Shown here in pieces: positions 43,750 through 56,399 of a stretch of DNA of 64,000 nucleotides. Position numbers and translations under genes: made by a program. Positions within the stretch are counted from its first letter, which is position 1. Each line of letters opens with the position of its first letter. The notes under the pieces are model-generated. The model searched no databases, was not told the DNA's origin, and was given only the letters and a program-made list of their open reading frames with translations. This stretch comes from Apoderus coryli. Lineage: Eukaryota; Arthropoda; Insecta; Coleoptera; Attelabidae. Location of the stretch: assembly GCA_911728435.2 (NCBI GenBank), contig OU452202.1, positions 19,137,135-19,201,134 of the forward strand, given 5' to 3'.

Positions 43750-45240
43750 AATAAACTGTTTCCCACGAGGCACGAATAGCTCTCCATATTTAAGTGTAAA
43801 AGTAATAATTTTATGACCTTTTTGTCATTTATCTAAAATTTATATATATTTTGTTTTTGTTTTAGACATCAGCTATTTTTTTAAGTATCGGGTTTTTTTC
43901 CTTTTTCTTCTCTTCCAAGGCACTATTTATACGTACATATTTTATATTTCAGATCTTCTAGGCCAAGTTCTTGTACGCAAAATAGTTGATTTTTTTTAGT
44001 TTTATTATACAATTTATTTTGCCCCCTTTTCTACTATTTATGAACGTCTATGTAAACAAATAAATAAATAACTAGTCAATATTTCTGCTATGTTTAAGAA
44101 ATACGTTTTTTTCTAACCTTTTCGAAAAATGGGTAAAATGGGGTATTTTACACAAAATTAAACGCACAAAAAATTATTCAATATTTCGGATAAGTTTCGG
44201 ACTATGATTTTTTTTTAATTTTTGATCGCTCTTTTAAACCTTTTGCCTACGCTCATATCATATAAAAGCTATATATAATTAGCCAAGTTGTTTTTTCGTT
44301 TTTGACCCTTTTTTACACTATTGTTGCCTGTGTGAACCAATTCTTTTATGGAATATTTTTTATCTTATGTTGTATCACACCTATGAAAAATTATTCCATA
44401 TTTCGAATAAGTTTAAGATATATTTTTGTTTTTATTTTACCCCCTTTTCTACTATTTACGAACGCCTATGTAAATAAAAATTTTATGCTGTATTTTGTAG
44501 GTTATCTTATATCAAAGCTATATATAATTAGCCAATTTTTCTGGTATATTTGCGAAACATTCTTTTTTCGTTTTTGACCACCTGTGTGAACCAATTCATT
44601 TATGGAATATTTTTTGGCTTATGTAGTATCACACCTATGAAAAATTATTCCATATTTCGAATACGTTTAGGAAATATATATTTTTTATGTTTTGACCCGT
44701 TTCCACTATTTACGAACGCCTATGAAAGTAAGTTATTTATGACATATTTTATAGGTTATATTCTATCCAAGCTATGAATAACTAGTTAATATTTCTGCTA
44801 TGTTTAAGAAATACGTTTTTTTAAAACCTTTTTTACCCCATTTTACACTATTTTCGACCGCCAATGTGGTCTAATATTTTATGTTCAATATTTTAGGTTA
44901 TATTCAATTAAATGCGTAAAAAATTATGCAATATTTCGGAGGTTAAGTTAAGTTTAAGATCTATGATTTTTTTAAATTTTTAAACCCCTTGCCTACGCTC
45001 AATGTTTCCCAAAATCTAATCAGCTCCTTGCCATGTTCAATAGTATTTTGGTACCAAATTTGGTAAAAATCTGTTAAGCGGTTTTTGCGTTTTCGTGGAT
45101 ACAGACAGACGGACAGACATTTTGTTTTAAAATCCTTATTTATGTAGAAAATAACCAAAAACAAGTATTTCCGGTTAAATAAAAAAAAATTCATGAAACT
45201 AATAGTCTCATATATATATTACATATATGATATGGAGAGC
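43750..45240 (+). repeat. Dispersed repeat F, copy 3, tandemly expanded
   Basis: It begins like copies 1 and 2 (AAATAAACTGTTTCCCACGA, GCACGAATAGCTCTCCATAT) and ends like copy 2 (GGTACCAAATTTGGTAAAAA, CTGTTAAGCGG, then CAGACAGACGGACAGAC). In between it has grown to 1.2 kb by internal repeats. CATATTTCGAATA recurs at about 44397 and 44651, ACTATTTACGAACGCCTATG at 44451 and 44705, and TTTATGGAATATTTTTT at 44345 and 44600, a period of about 254. CTGCTATGTTTAAGAAATAC occurs at about 44086 and 44796. No coding frame. Copy 2 lacks the array. Confidence 0.75.
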
Positions 45241-45241
45241 T

Positions 45242-48200
45242 AATAAAATAACAATATTATATAGTGTAAGCCTCTGGACCACATTGAGTAATATCTAATA
45301 TATCAATGTAGTCCTCAATAAAATAAACGTGATGACATATTGGCTTTTAAGACTCCACTATAAAAATAGAACCTTATCTAGAGAGTTTTTATTCGTTTAT
45401 TAAAATACGTGAGCTGCAAAAAGTCGATGTATGTTAGAAAGAGCTATACGGAGAAGCAGTCGTCCGGTGTACCTCACATAAATCTAAACAACTAAAAGCC
45501 AAAAAGCTCGTAAAAATTTGTTAGATTGAACTTGTTGTGGGAGTCATAAATAAATGTGATTTATTTAGGCCTTGTGTGTCAGTGGAGTAATACTGAATAT
45601 AAACATTGGAAAGTTTTTCTTCAATTTTGCGTAATTTCGCAGTCCATCGTTATAGAAATATATCACGTACAAAGTTTTATAATGTAAACAGGCTGCGACC
45701 TATTTAGCAGTAATTTATTTCGTCGAGTTCTGAAGAATCAGTGGTGGACGGCAAAATCGATGGAAATGTAACAACACTAAGGTCTATAAATTTTTTTGCA
45801 TGAAAGGGTGTTGCCTAAAAACAACAAGAATTCGTTTTCAAATTTTGACGAAATAGAGAGATATCGGGATTATTTCTATTTAAAATCAACCATTGGACCT
45901 TGACAAGGACTTATATCCTGCTCCCTGTGTCGGTTTAGAAAGGAAAGCACGAAAAACAGTTTTACACAAAAATTAACATCCTGTACTTTTACATCGGACC
46001 TCAATTAGTAGGATTGTTCCACATAAAAGATAGATGATGGTTTCGTTACTATCAGCAGTTATAATAGCATTTTATTCCGTTTGTTTAGTGAATGTAGATA
46101 AATTTGACACACATATAGGTAACTATTATATCATCATACATAGCACAAACACATATTAGGTCTAGCTATTGTGTGGGTATAGCTGGCTGGAAATTAATAA
46201 ACGTTCAAATTAGCTGTGGCAGCATCACGATCTGCTGCAATACACAGACACATTTATATGTAGATATAACAAATAATTTGTTGTGAAATTGGTCGGAAAT
46301 AAATAATATCCAGGTGTATTTAATAATAATAATAAAGGTCTTCATTTGACGAAGTCTAGCCCAGTGACCATTCACACTTTAAACTTTTTTTTTACAAAAA
46401 TAAATTATAAAGCAAAATAAAACTAAAAATTACTATGATGTCTATATTATTTCTTCTTTGGAATAGGTTCGCATTTTCGATTAATATAGTTAAAGAAATG
46501 TCAAAGATAAAAAAACTGTTTTTCTACCCACACTATGAGAAAATTGAATTTTACTGCTTTCATAGGGACGAGAAAGTATGCATTTCTAAGGCTAGTGCTA
46601 CAAAACACTCAGAAATGGCTAGGCAAGAAAATTATTTTTAACTATTTGTAATAGATGGTGGCACAATAATAAAACCTATTAACAATGATGACAGACCAAT
46701 GCAATGTCACAGCATTAATAAGTACAGCATTCCGACTCCACGTTCGCACTTTGAAAAAAACTATGACGTCAGATTTGGGTTACAAGTCAGGTCCTGACTA
46801 AGAATAATTATAGTTTTTGGTTTCTATCCACAGTACTGTATTTTTATTTTTGTAAAAATATTTAAGTACATAATAATATCGCTGTCAATTTCAGAAATAT
46901 TTGTGGTGTGTCATAGTGATTGAAAACAACCTTGAGTGTTGTTATCAGTTAAATGTTGACATGATTGGGTGATTTTTAATAACAATAATAATAAACACAA
47001 CAATAATAAAGATTTTATTAGTAAAAAAAAGACATTTTTACAAAAGTTGAAGGAGTGCCTAAATTTAACTTTTATTTTGTTTGTTGAATTGATATATCTA
47101 ATTTTTTTTCTGTAATGGTCGATAATTGATATATAATGAAGTGTCCATGGGTTATTGTTTTTTTTAATAAAACAATTTTTTTTTTTTATTTTGTTAAGTT
47201 ATAGTAAACGCTTTATTTAATATTTTTTAAGTCAATTAGAGTGGCTATTTTTAACTAATATAAAACGTGATAGCCCTTATTCACTGTAATCTTCAACGAA
47301 AATGAATAAAAGTTCGTACGTATCAGTTGCTCATGGTAACTATTGGAAAAAGTTGTTATTGTCAAAAAAGAATTAAGATTGTCAGATTTTTTATTAGTTT
47401 TCAATTTCTATATTATATTGGTCAGTTAAAATCGTTTCAGTTTTGTATTTAGTTTGTTATTTTTCTTTATTAATAAATCGCATTTATTTCAATTTTCGTA
47501 GTTTATTATGAATATCGTTGTAGTGAGTTAAACGGGTAGTTTAATTCACAAATTACAACAACAGCAACTTTAAAGGCAAATTTTGGCAAAGACTTCTTGA
47601 AACTTTATAATGATATTGTCAATAAAATAACAACTAGCTACGCGACAACTTGTGTTTATGTTTCACTTGTATTTAGTTTAAAAACATATTAGATACTGTC
47701 ATTTCGTAATATAAATTTTATGGTTATACAAATAGTTGTTATAAACGTAAAATTATCTAGTATTTATCTTAATTTTTACTTATTACTCACCTAACAGGAT
47801 CTTTGGGGAAGCGAAAAAAATGTTTAGAGCAAGTGTACCGCTTATTGGGATAACATTTTGCAACACACATGTCCTCCGTGATTATTCATTGTATGAATCC
47901 CAAGACACGTTAATAAAAATAAAATTCTTTTAATTCTTACGAACACTATACCAAAAACACAAAACACAGGTTTAGATTTAAACACAATATTTATTTATCT
48001 CGTACACGCCGACAATGAACTATATATTGAACACAGGAGTGAACTGTATCTATCTACGTCTATGCGATTATTTTGACGTTGTAACCCATAATGGCGGCAT
48101 GCGCGACGATATGCGCAGGACGGCTTGCAAACGTGAAAGTCAGAATACTGTATTATTTATTATACTGTGGCAATGTGACAGTGGTTGTAAAAAATCGAGC

Positions 48201-48250
48201 GCGTCGTAAAATATTCAATTTGAATTTGATTCATCATTTATATAATAATC
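45242..48250. other. Non-coding with two LINE-tail remnants
   Basis: AATAATAATAAAGGTCTTCA at 46324 and AATAATAATAAACACAACAA at 46983 resemble the tail-plus-3'-end of minus-strand LINEs (compare AATAATAATAAAGGCCTT at 3030). No further LINE body can be read. The remainder is AT-rich without recognised content. A GC-richer patch at about 48080-48210 lies just upstream of the Crypton gene and might have been its promoter. Confidence 0.45.
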
Positions 48251-49170
48251 ATGGAATATCTGATGGATCGTAGTGACGTAGAAATTGAGTATTGTACCCC
48301 GCCTGAAATTCACGAGAAAGCGAACGAAGTTTCGATGAATTTGCTGCCGGAAAAATCAAGAACCAAATATGAAGTTCAGTACTTATAAACTGTTTATGGA
48401 TTGGTGTAGTGCTAAAAACGTTAAAAAGTATAGTGAAAACGTGATGTTGACGTATTTATCGGATCTTTCACATAAATACCAATCTTCAACACTGTGGTCA
48501 ATTCATACCATGTTAAAATCGACGCTATTAGTTAAAAATAACGTAAACATTAGAAATTTCACAAAAGTAACTGCCTTTTTAAAGAACAAATCTGTTGGCG
48601 ATGACATTTAATGACAAAGGTAAGCAATCATATTATGAACTATAATTTTACTCTTCAAAAATATAATTTTAGGTAGTGTTGATTATAGGAGTGGCCGGTG
48701 CTTGTATAAGTATTGAACTCACGAACTCATGATGATAGATCATGTGGTTAATAAAGGCGATATCTTAATAATTCACGTTCCAGACACAAAAACTCATAAG
48801 CCGCGAACTTCTACTGTGTGCAAGACGGAACAAAAAGAAAATACTACTGTCGTTGTATCAATATGCAAAAAGTATTTTAGTCTACGTCCCAAAAATATGA
48901 ATTCTCGACGATTATTTATGAAATACAGTGCTGGAAAATGTTCAGCCCAAAATTTAGGACACCATACAATTGGTGGAATTTCTTCTAAGATACCTTTTTA
49001 TTTAAACCTACCAAATTGCAAAGAATATACTGGACATACGTTCAGAAGGACATCTGCCACACTTCTTGTCGATCCAGGAGCTGATATATTGTCACTGAAA
49101 AGGCACGGTGGATCGAAATCAGCTACCGTAGCAGAAGGCTACGTGGAAGACTCGATTATTATTATTTAGT
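48251..49170 (+). pseudogene. Crypton-like tyrosine recombinase, copy 2, with intron
   Basis: ATG at 48251 opens MEYLMDRSDVEIEYCTPPEI, then LLPEKSRTKYEVQYL with a frameshift near 48385. The SAM-like core-binding part follows (FMDWCSAKNVKKYSENVMLT, YLSDLSHKYQSSTLWSIHTM). After NKSVG a stretch is missing. A 53-nt intron (48620-48672) precedes VVLIIGVAGACISIELTN, where the box I Arg expected after GAC is replaced by Ile. A one-base shift leads into 48729-49170 with IPDTKTHKPR-like VPDTKTHKPR, EYTGHTFRRTSATLL (His-x-x-Arg box), LKRHGGSKSATVAEGYVED (HGG motif and nucleophilic Tyr). It is the best-preserved catalytic half in the window, but inactive. Confidence 0.82.
48620..48672 (+). other. 53-nt intron in Crypton-like copy 2
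   Basis: Donor AAAG then GTAAGCAATC; acceptor ATATAATTTTAG then GTAGTG. Splicing gives TK-VVLIIGV at phase 0. Unspliced, the segment would interrupt the domain with stops. Confidence 0.75.
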
Positions 49171-49261
49171 ACGTTTAAAATGTTTTTCATTTCTTTTCTT
49201 TTGTTTGTATTACCTACAATTAAGTACACGTTGCCGGTAGATAATGAATGTGTAAACCATA

Positions 49262-49317
49262 GCGGTAAAGTGATTTTTTCAGGCTTCTTTCAGCCTGAAA
49301 AAATGACACTTTACCGC
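49262..49317. repeat. Imperfect hairpin downstream of the Crypton gene
   Basis: Arm 49262-49285 (starting GCGGTAAAGTGA) pairs with 49292-49317 (ending CACTTTACCGC), with AGCCTGAAAAAA at the inner part and a two-base bulge. It lies about 90 bp after the recombinase stop. No counterpart was found beside the other two copies. Confidence 0.75.
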
Positions 49318-50914
49318 GTAGAAATACAATATACTATTAACCGATCATTTGAGTGAATGTCAAATTAAAAAAATGTGTATATGTATGCATGTCTTGTCAC
49401 TTCAGAAATATAATAAATTTGAAAAATTCTTCCTATTATTTCCTATATGTGCATTTCCAATCCAAATTAAAGAAATACATATCAATAGGAAAACTATATA
49501 GTGATTAATAGATAATTAATTTTCGGAACAAATACACCCTGTATTTATACTAGATATAGACCACCCTAGTCTATATCTAGTATTGGGAGTTTTTTTTTTA
49601 TATTTGGCGTAACAAGTGATGCGTGGGTAGCTATATTTCTCAGCTCAGACTGAACAACAAAAGAATAGGTGTGAAGTTTGTCATTCAAATTATGTCTATA
49701 TTGTTATAAAAATTAAAATATTTAAAAAACTGTCAGGTTTACGTGAGATGTACTTTAATGAAAGTTGGGTTTATTTTGAACGCGGAATCTAAAAATATAT
49801 TCATATACAGGGCATTCCATCTAAAAAAAACACAGCTATGGTTTATTTCTTATATTTGGGACACCCTGTATAGATTCAGGTGGTTTAGGTGAGATGTAGT
49901 TTGTCAATGAAAGTTAGGATTATTTTGAACGGGGAATTTAAAATGTATTTATATACAGGGCATTCCTTAGAAAAAACAACAACAACAAAGTATAGATTCA
50001 GAATATTTTTTAAACGTAGCGATAATTAATTTTTAAAACTTTTAGGAATTGAAATACTTTAGCCACACTATTCCGTGTCATATGGCGTGAATATAATAGG
50101 TTCGTCAGAAAAATTATTTCTTACTAAAAATCAACTTCATTCTACCTGCTATAAACACGATCGCAAAGCTAGGTACCATTTGGTCGATAACTACTCGAAT
50201 TATTGATAGTTACTAGTTTCATTTTAACCCCATATAAAAATTTGCATTTTGAGAAATAAAAAATAATTATCTATAAATGTTTTCCCCCAACTACCATTCC
50301 TATCTCTCCTATACATTTGTCTGATGTTTACACAGGCTTACTTATTCTGACACAACTTATCTCCATTGCTGGGTTATCTTGAATCCAATAAAATCCTCGT
50401 ATCGTGGATGGGTGCACCATTCTGTGGCACATAAAGCGGAAGATTTTCAATTGCATCCCATCAAAAAGCTAACTAACCGACCAACGTTAAATGAAAACAG
50501 GACCAATTATTTCGGTCTCCTACAATTTCTCACCTAACATTGACTTTCTGGTGAAATTGGTCTTTACAAATTATACCTTGAGGATTATCTCTGGTCTGGA
50601 GCTACAGACGATATGCGGAACAGGTTTGGATTAAGGCAAAAAAGGGATCAAAAATTATAGCAATCTGAACAATGATTCGTTTTAACTTTCAAAATACAAT
50701 CTACTAATAGGTACCCTAAAATTCAAATTTCTTCAAGTTACTACATTTATATTATTTAATTTAATCAATAAGCGTTTTAAAAATGATCTTTCAGTTTCGC
50801 AGTTAGTTATAGAAATGCATAAATAGGATCAGAGAATTTGCATTTTGCTGTAATAATGGTAGAAAATAAAGTGAGGGAATGTTTTATAAATGATAAATGG
50901 GGAATATGTAAAAC
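49318..50914. other. Non-coding: hairpin, tandem duplication and micro-MITEs
   Basis: 49547-49583 is a perfect 15-bp hairpin (ATACTAGATATAGAC and complement, 7-nt loop) beside a CACCCTGTA terminus. About 49733-49840 and 49876-49986 are a diverged direct duplication (GTGAGATGTA, AATGAAAGTT, TTATTTTGAACG, ATATACAGGGCATTCC in both). A 66-bp unit from TACAGGGCATTCC to GGGACACCCTGTA (about 49806-49870) is a micro-MITE. From 50000 to 50914 nothing is recognised. Confidence 0.6.
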
Positions 50915-51273
50915 AATTGGTGGTATTAGCACTTCCAAGAAGACCATAAAGACGTTGACAATGACGAACGCCCTTGTCGGGCAGCATATCAACAACCGCT
51001 GAAGTCTTGGAAAAAGCCTGTAACTCAAAAATTACTCCAAAAGAGTTTAATTTGCAACAAAAACAAAGGCGAATATGGCAAAATGAAACTAACAACGAGT
51101 CTTATATGCTGTTGCTTTACAAGCATGGATGAGATTAGATGGGCACCACTGAAAGAGCTAAACGCTGTCCTAAAGATCAAGTTCCAGAAGTGTTTCCTAT
51201 ATTGGAAGAAAGGCTTGCATGCGTTTCAGAAATCTAATGGGGACTACTTTCAAAGGGATATCGTTAGCATATA
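50915..51273 (+). pseudogene. Internally deleted mariner transposase
   Basis: The reading frame from 50930 gives HFQEDHKDVDNDERPCRAAY, the mariner N-terminal pattern F-x-EGREDVEDDxRPGRPS. It runs without a stop through about 40 unassigned residues into SMDEIRWAPLKELNAVLKIK, FQKCFLYWKKGLHAFQKSNG and DYFQRDI, the mariner C-terminus (usually FxxWKKRWHKCIxSNGDYFEGD). All three catalytic Asp residues are missing because the middle has been deleted. The continuous frame across the junction is notable but probably chance. Confidence 0.75.
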
Positions 51274-51513
51274 GACGCATAAATAAATAAAAACAAAAGT
51301 ATTCTGATAAATATAACACTGCCAATTTAATTCAGAAAAGCATTTTTCCATGACTTATGGGAACCGGTGTCTTACGTTAAACTCTGGTCCTACAATCAAT
51401 ATTTACATTTTTCATATGTACACAGCGGATCGAGAGTCTGGCTGTCACAGACTGAACGAACATTACTGATGAGTCGTTGATCGCAGAAACGGCAGTCTGG
51501 TGAAAGTACAGTG
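51274..51513. other. Non-coding flank
   Basis: AT-rich sequence up to the TA before the next transposon. Nothing recognised. Confidence 0.35.
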
Positions 51514-51959
51514 TACCGGGTGTCTCAAACTCAGCGCCCCGGGCCTATTGTATGAAAACGGGATAAGATATTAAAAATCTTTTGAAGTGGTATAAATTGT
51601 GTTGCATTCAGGTATATTTTACGCCAAAATAATATTTTTTTCCGATTTCGCAAAATGGAGAATATGACGTCATCAGTATTATTTTTCCACGAACATACCT
51701 ATAGACATTCCGAAAGCTCTAATTTTCCTAAATACTTTTTTACTAATAATTTTTTTTCTATCTTCATCCGCTAAAAAGCTGGAGAGCCAAAACTGACAAA
51801 AAAATAGTATTAAAATACTTATAATTTAAATATTCTGTGACATTACTAGTGACAATTTTTGTCAAAATAATAAGAAATTAATTGTCAAAACAATAAATAC
51901 GATGCAGAAAGTAATAACAGGTAGGTTATTTACAACGTGGTTATAACAAAAATTTTTTC

Positions 51960-53218
51960 GACAGTCGAAAAAGTTGATATGATTTTAATATATGGTGAAG
52001 CACAGAAAAACGGTAGAAGAGCTGCCCGTTTACATAGCGACAGATATCCTGAAAGGCATACTCCAGATGTAAAAATGTTCGCGTGACTAGAAAGAATTTT
52101 GCGAGAAAACGATAACGCATTTTCGTCGAGAAAAGGAACCGAAATTCAGAAAAGAGTTTGCAATGATAATAATGTGGCTAGAATTTTACAGTATTTTCTG
52201 GCCAATCCTAGAAACTCGATAAGAGGCGTCTCTCGCACTGAATTTAGGGAGAAGCTATTCTGAGAGGCATACCGAAAAAAAGCTGAATTGCATAGCACAA
52301 ATGATGGTTAATTTGGAAACACGAGACTGTCGACTGTTTGAACATATTTTGTGGACCGATGAAAGTCGCTTCGTCGGTAATGGTAAGCCGAACCGAAAAA
52401 ATGAGCACTATTGGGCTAGCGAAAATCCACATTACTTTAATGAAGTCGAGAATCAAGGCCACTTTGGCATAAATGTGTGGTGTGCAACAATTGGAAACCA
52501 TTTAATTGGACCGTATTTTTTTATAAATATATTGGACGGCATTAGCTACTTGCGATTTTTGCGACTTCCTCTGCTGCTTGAAAATTTACCCCTGCAGCTG
52601 CCCTTAAGCATGTGGTTTCAACATGACGGAACTGCACCTCATAAATCAAGGGTAGTCCAAGAGTTTTTAAATAATAATAATAATAATGCTTTATTTGCCT
52701 ATATAACAACAGTTATTGGCATCGTCACATTCAGTATGTACATAAATAAAAATACAATATAAACAAACAAAATACTCAAACAACAAATACGTGTGTATAT
52801 AGTACAAATACAAAACAGTAAAACAAAGTACATAAAAATCACTTTAAACTTCAATAAATAGTCTAAAGGGGCACAATTCAAATATTACAACAATCAACAG
52901 ACTATAATATAAATTAAGATTAACAAAACACTATAGAGTGTACAAAATTCACTCAAAATTTGTAGGTGAGTTAGATAATACCTATGGTACTAAATAGATT
53001 GGAATAAATGGACCTACCCTACCTTGAATTTTTTTCTGTGGGGAACAATAAAAAATCAAGTTTATAGGACTAGAAACGTGGAACATTTAAAACAGAAAAT
53101 TCGCGATGCGCGTGCGAATATTTCACGACATGTGCTAAGGAAGGCTTCAACAAGAGAGGTCAGGCGCAAATTAGATAAATGTTTAGAAGTTGCGGAAGGG
53201 CACCTTGTATCTTGGTAA
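51960..53218 (+). pseudogene. DUF4817/Tc-like transposase, interrupted
   Basis: The N-terminus reads TVEKVDMILIYGEAQKNGRR, AARLHSDRYPERHTPDV (DUF4817). A stop and frameshifts follow in the helix-turn-helix part. The frame from 52301 gives ILWTDESRFVGNGKPNRKNE (first catalytic Asp), HYWASENPHYF, FGINVWCATIGNHLIGPYFF and MWFQHDGTAPHKSRVVQEFL (second catalytic Asp). At 52673 a LINE tail replaces the next section. The end resumes at about 53010 with LNFFLWGTIKNQVYRTRNVE and a C-terminal tail to 53218. The aspartate-containing WPPRSPDLxPLDFF box is damaged at the junction. Confidence 0.85.
52673..53005 (-). mobile_element. LINE 3'-end insertion in a transposase gene
   Basis: The insert starts with AATAATAATAATAATGCTTT (the LINE tail read from its 3' end) and contains non-coding 3'-UTR-like sequence with several AATA-rich runs. 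TAAAT occurs just before (52671) and again near the far side (52993), a possible target duplication. No LINE coding sequence is present, so the insert was severely 5'-truncated. Confidence 0.6.
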
Positions 53219-53283
53219 CAATGCATTTCCGGGCGTATGTTTATGACCTGACAACTCGTCGAGTCGTTTTGAAACACCGTGTA

Positions 53284-56200
53284 TATTGTAACGAAAAAAT
53301 AAACTTTTAAGAATATGAAAATCAATTTAATGGAAAAAGAATAAGTATTAAAAACTATTAATAATTATAATAATTACAAATTAACTCGCTTGGCTTGTTG
53401 AGCTCCTCGAGAATCGCCCACTTACATCACGCTCACGAAAGAGGATCTTATGGAATCTCCCTCGTAAACGAGTGACGGTCTGTATTTGAGCGGCGTCTCT
53501 CAGTTAATAGTTATTTGATTGAATTTAGACAACTATTTAAAAATAAAAAGAAAACTCAAATGAATTTTAATAACTATTATTTATTTAAATATTTAAAGAA
53601 TGTACAAAAAAATCAATAATTATTATAATTAACAATTGGTACTTACATTGCAATTATCATCATTGCCGACACAGTTGATTTTTCTTTCACGTTAATAAAA
53701 TATTTAATATTTATAATGATTAAAATTAAAACTCTAAGCGCGTTATATAAACTATAAAGCTTAAGACACTACCCAACGGGGGGATTAGTGTTTTTGTCGC
53801 TTGTAAGACTCGACGTTCACTTCGCCAAGGTTGGAGAGAAGACCCCAAAAAAAGAGAGTTTTGTGGTTAGAGAACCTGGCGGAGCATTCGGACACATGTG
53901 TGCTCCAACGCGGGGAGACTTCATGGACCGAGCCGCCCAGTCTCCAACCACTCTCTTCAAACTTTACTACACCGAAGTGCAAATAAAAATCCCCCGTAAC
54001 TTCCTGTTACAACAATTTACTTTTTCCACTCTTTCGAATATCGACAAATGAAATTGTCTGTTCTTAGCGTCGGTCGTACCGTTTTTCTAGAAAAATATTA
54101 ATCAGCAATTTTCTTTCTTGTCTATTCCTATATTAGAGTCATAAACTTGTATAAACTTTGATGAACTTTTCTAAATTATTAAATAGCTAGTTCGACCGGA
54201 TGCAATATTTTTATTACAATATACCGGGTGTGACAATATCTAAACGAATCGAGACCCTGGTTGCCAACCTCTAAGCGAGCACTAACTGAAGAGTTGTGGA
54301 TTGACGAAACGACTTCTGGTGAAAGGGTAGTGTTTGTTGACATCTTAGTTGCACCCTAATTATCCAATTAAAAAATATAGTGGAAGTATAGGCCAAAGTA
54401 ATAGGAAAAGTAGGTTGTATGATGATGGTTTATTCTGATCAACATTTTCTAATAACTTTTTTCCATATCTTCAAACGGAGGCAAACTCTGTTTGTCAATG
54501 CGTAATATAGGCTGAATTTAAACTTCAATATCCTGAAAATGTACCCCATATGAATGTGTCTAATTTTGCAAACATTTTTATCTGTTTAGCTTCAAATGAA
54601 GAAAATGTGGATCGTAAATTTGTAAAAATTGGGTAAGAATATTTAATAAAACATATTATTTTAAACACTCAATTAACATTGTTAAACTTACATGATCTTT
54701 TAATTAAAATGGTATCCGAAAAAATGTTCATTAAATATTCAAGTCGTATACGTCGCAGTAAACCCTTAAAAGATTCAAAGTTACAAAACGCACTACAAAA
54801 ACAGCGCGTGAATTTGTGTCTTGTTGTCTACCGCAAAATCTGATATTCAGCACATGTGATCCCGATTAACAACACAGTGTCCCAGGTAGAGCCGTCAAGG
54901 CTCGACTACTACACCACTCCAATAAACTACAGGTTGTTGCCGGCGAGCAAATATATACTGCGTCTCGCGTTCCTTTACGTTTTGGTCTCCTTTTCCGTAT
55001 GTTTTAGCTCTCGGTATGCTCATCTACACCTATATATTGTGTGTTGTATCAATCCAAAGAAGCCCGGATTCTGTGGGAAACGGGAGAGCACTGGCCTGGC
55101 AAAAGGACCGGGTTCTATATGTTGTTGCACACACGTTGTTCTCTCTCACTTATAGTATACTATGTGCCAGATACGGTGTTGCCAGTTGTTGCTAAAAAAC
55201 TTTGGATTTGTGTTGTGTTGTTACAAGGGTTTCTGTTTTGTAATTTTGCACCCTAAAAACTATTTAGTTCCATAAATTGCAACGTGGTTTTCAGTAAAGA
55301 GATTTTCTATGTAGCGTTCTCCAAGATTTTGATTCTGATTCTTAACTTGACTAGGGATGCCGCGAGACTCGAGACTGGTCACGACGAGAGTTTTTATTGT
55401 AGCGTAAAACATATGGAGATAAAAACTGTAACTAACCCCTATAGCATACCACTGGTTAATTTTCCAAAAAGATTGTTTTTGTCAAAATATGGCTTTTTTA
55501 AAGAACATATTAGTGAAAAAATTAGAAAAAAAAAATATATTTAAAGGCGTTTTTGAATTATGGCAAATTTTCAATTTAACTTATTTAAAAAGCAATTTTG
55601 TTATTCAAAATTAATGGCGTAATTCGATCTTGACTGTGCCGCCACTTTATGATTTAAGCCTCTACTCTCGTCTTAAAATACAAGTCGAGACTAGGCAAGA
55701 CCACTCGAGACGAGATTCACTTTAGGACCCCTAAACTTGACTCAATGTCAAATTTTTGCATAAACTTTTTTTCATTTTACAATAAAAGTTAGCCCAAGGT
55801 CAGATTGAAACAGATTTTCTGTTATTCTTTACTTTTTCAATATTTTCTTAAAATTTTCACATAGAAAGGCAAATGCAATTTTCCGGAAATTTATTATTTT
55901 TACTAACCATTTTTTGCAGGCACGAGAGGATTCTGCAGTGGCAATTGCCTTCATCCCGCGATCAAATTAATCAATTTGAACATAACAACATTTCTTGTAT
56001 GTGATAAAGAAATTATTGTAAGGTCGATATTAATTAAGCGGAAAAATCTTTTCCTAAAAAAGTACGAAGATTAATGATGTGTGAAACGACTCAAGCAAAA
56101 TGCCTGAACATGCTGCAACTGTATTTTAAAATCGGCAACGTAGCCCTCCAGTGATCTGTTGTTGTGTTATCCCGGAGCAGAAAAAGATAGGGAATTATCA

Positions 56201-56399
56201 GGAGTTTTTAAAAACATATATTCATTTATCATATAGGTATATGACATTACTTGAGAATAATTATTACTATTAATCCTGTCTATTACAGAATACGTTTTAA
56301 TTGTGATACTTTTTTAAGAGTCAATATGAAACGCAATAAAAATTAATTGTTTTTGTACGACTTGATGTTTTTCATTGTTTACCAAATCTGTTTTTACGT
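53284..56399. other. Non-coding; GC-richer patches of unknown origin
   Basis: Patches at 53380-53520, 53785-54000 and 54880-55180 are richer in G and C than the surroundings and might be solo LTRs or old coding sequence, but no family is recognised. ATACCGGGTGTGACAATATC at 54221 is another terminus-like sequence. The open frames at 53785-54051 exist on both strands and match nothing known to me. Confidence 0.35.

Larger units (their letters stand above)
51516..53281 (+). mobile_element. DUF4817-type DNA transposon split by a LINE tail
   Basis: The left end CCGGGTGTCTCAAACTCAG and right end GTTTTGAAACACCGTG are inverted relatives, each beside TA (51514-51515 and 53282-53283). The transposase runs from about 51960 to 53218 and is interrupted at 52673 by a LINE 3' end. 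Without the insert the element would be about 1.4 kb. The inverted repeats are short, about 15-20 bp, unlike the long-TIR elements elsewhere in the window. Confidence 0.8.

Noticed and set aside
43778..45241. DNA transposon with AGCTCTCCATA / TATGGAGAGCT ends
   Set aside because: The 11-bp inverted pair is real, but the other copies (28390, 33590) continue with conserved sequence outside the left end, so it is not a terminus.
53785..54051. Open frames on both strands
   Set aside because: Both strands are open in a GC-richer patch. Neither shows a domain, and one strand's openness explains the other's.
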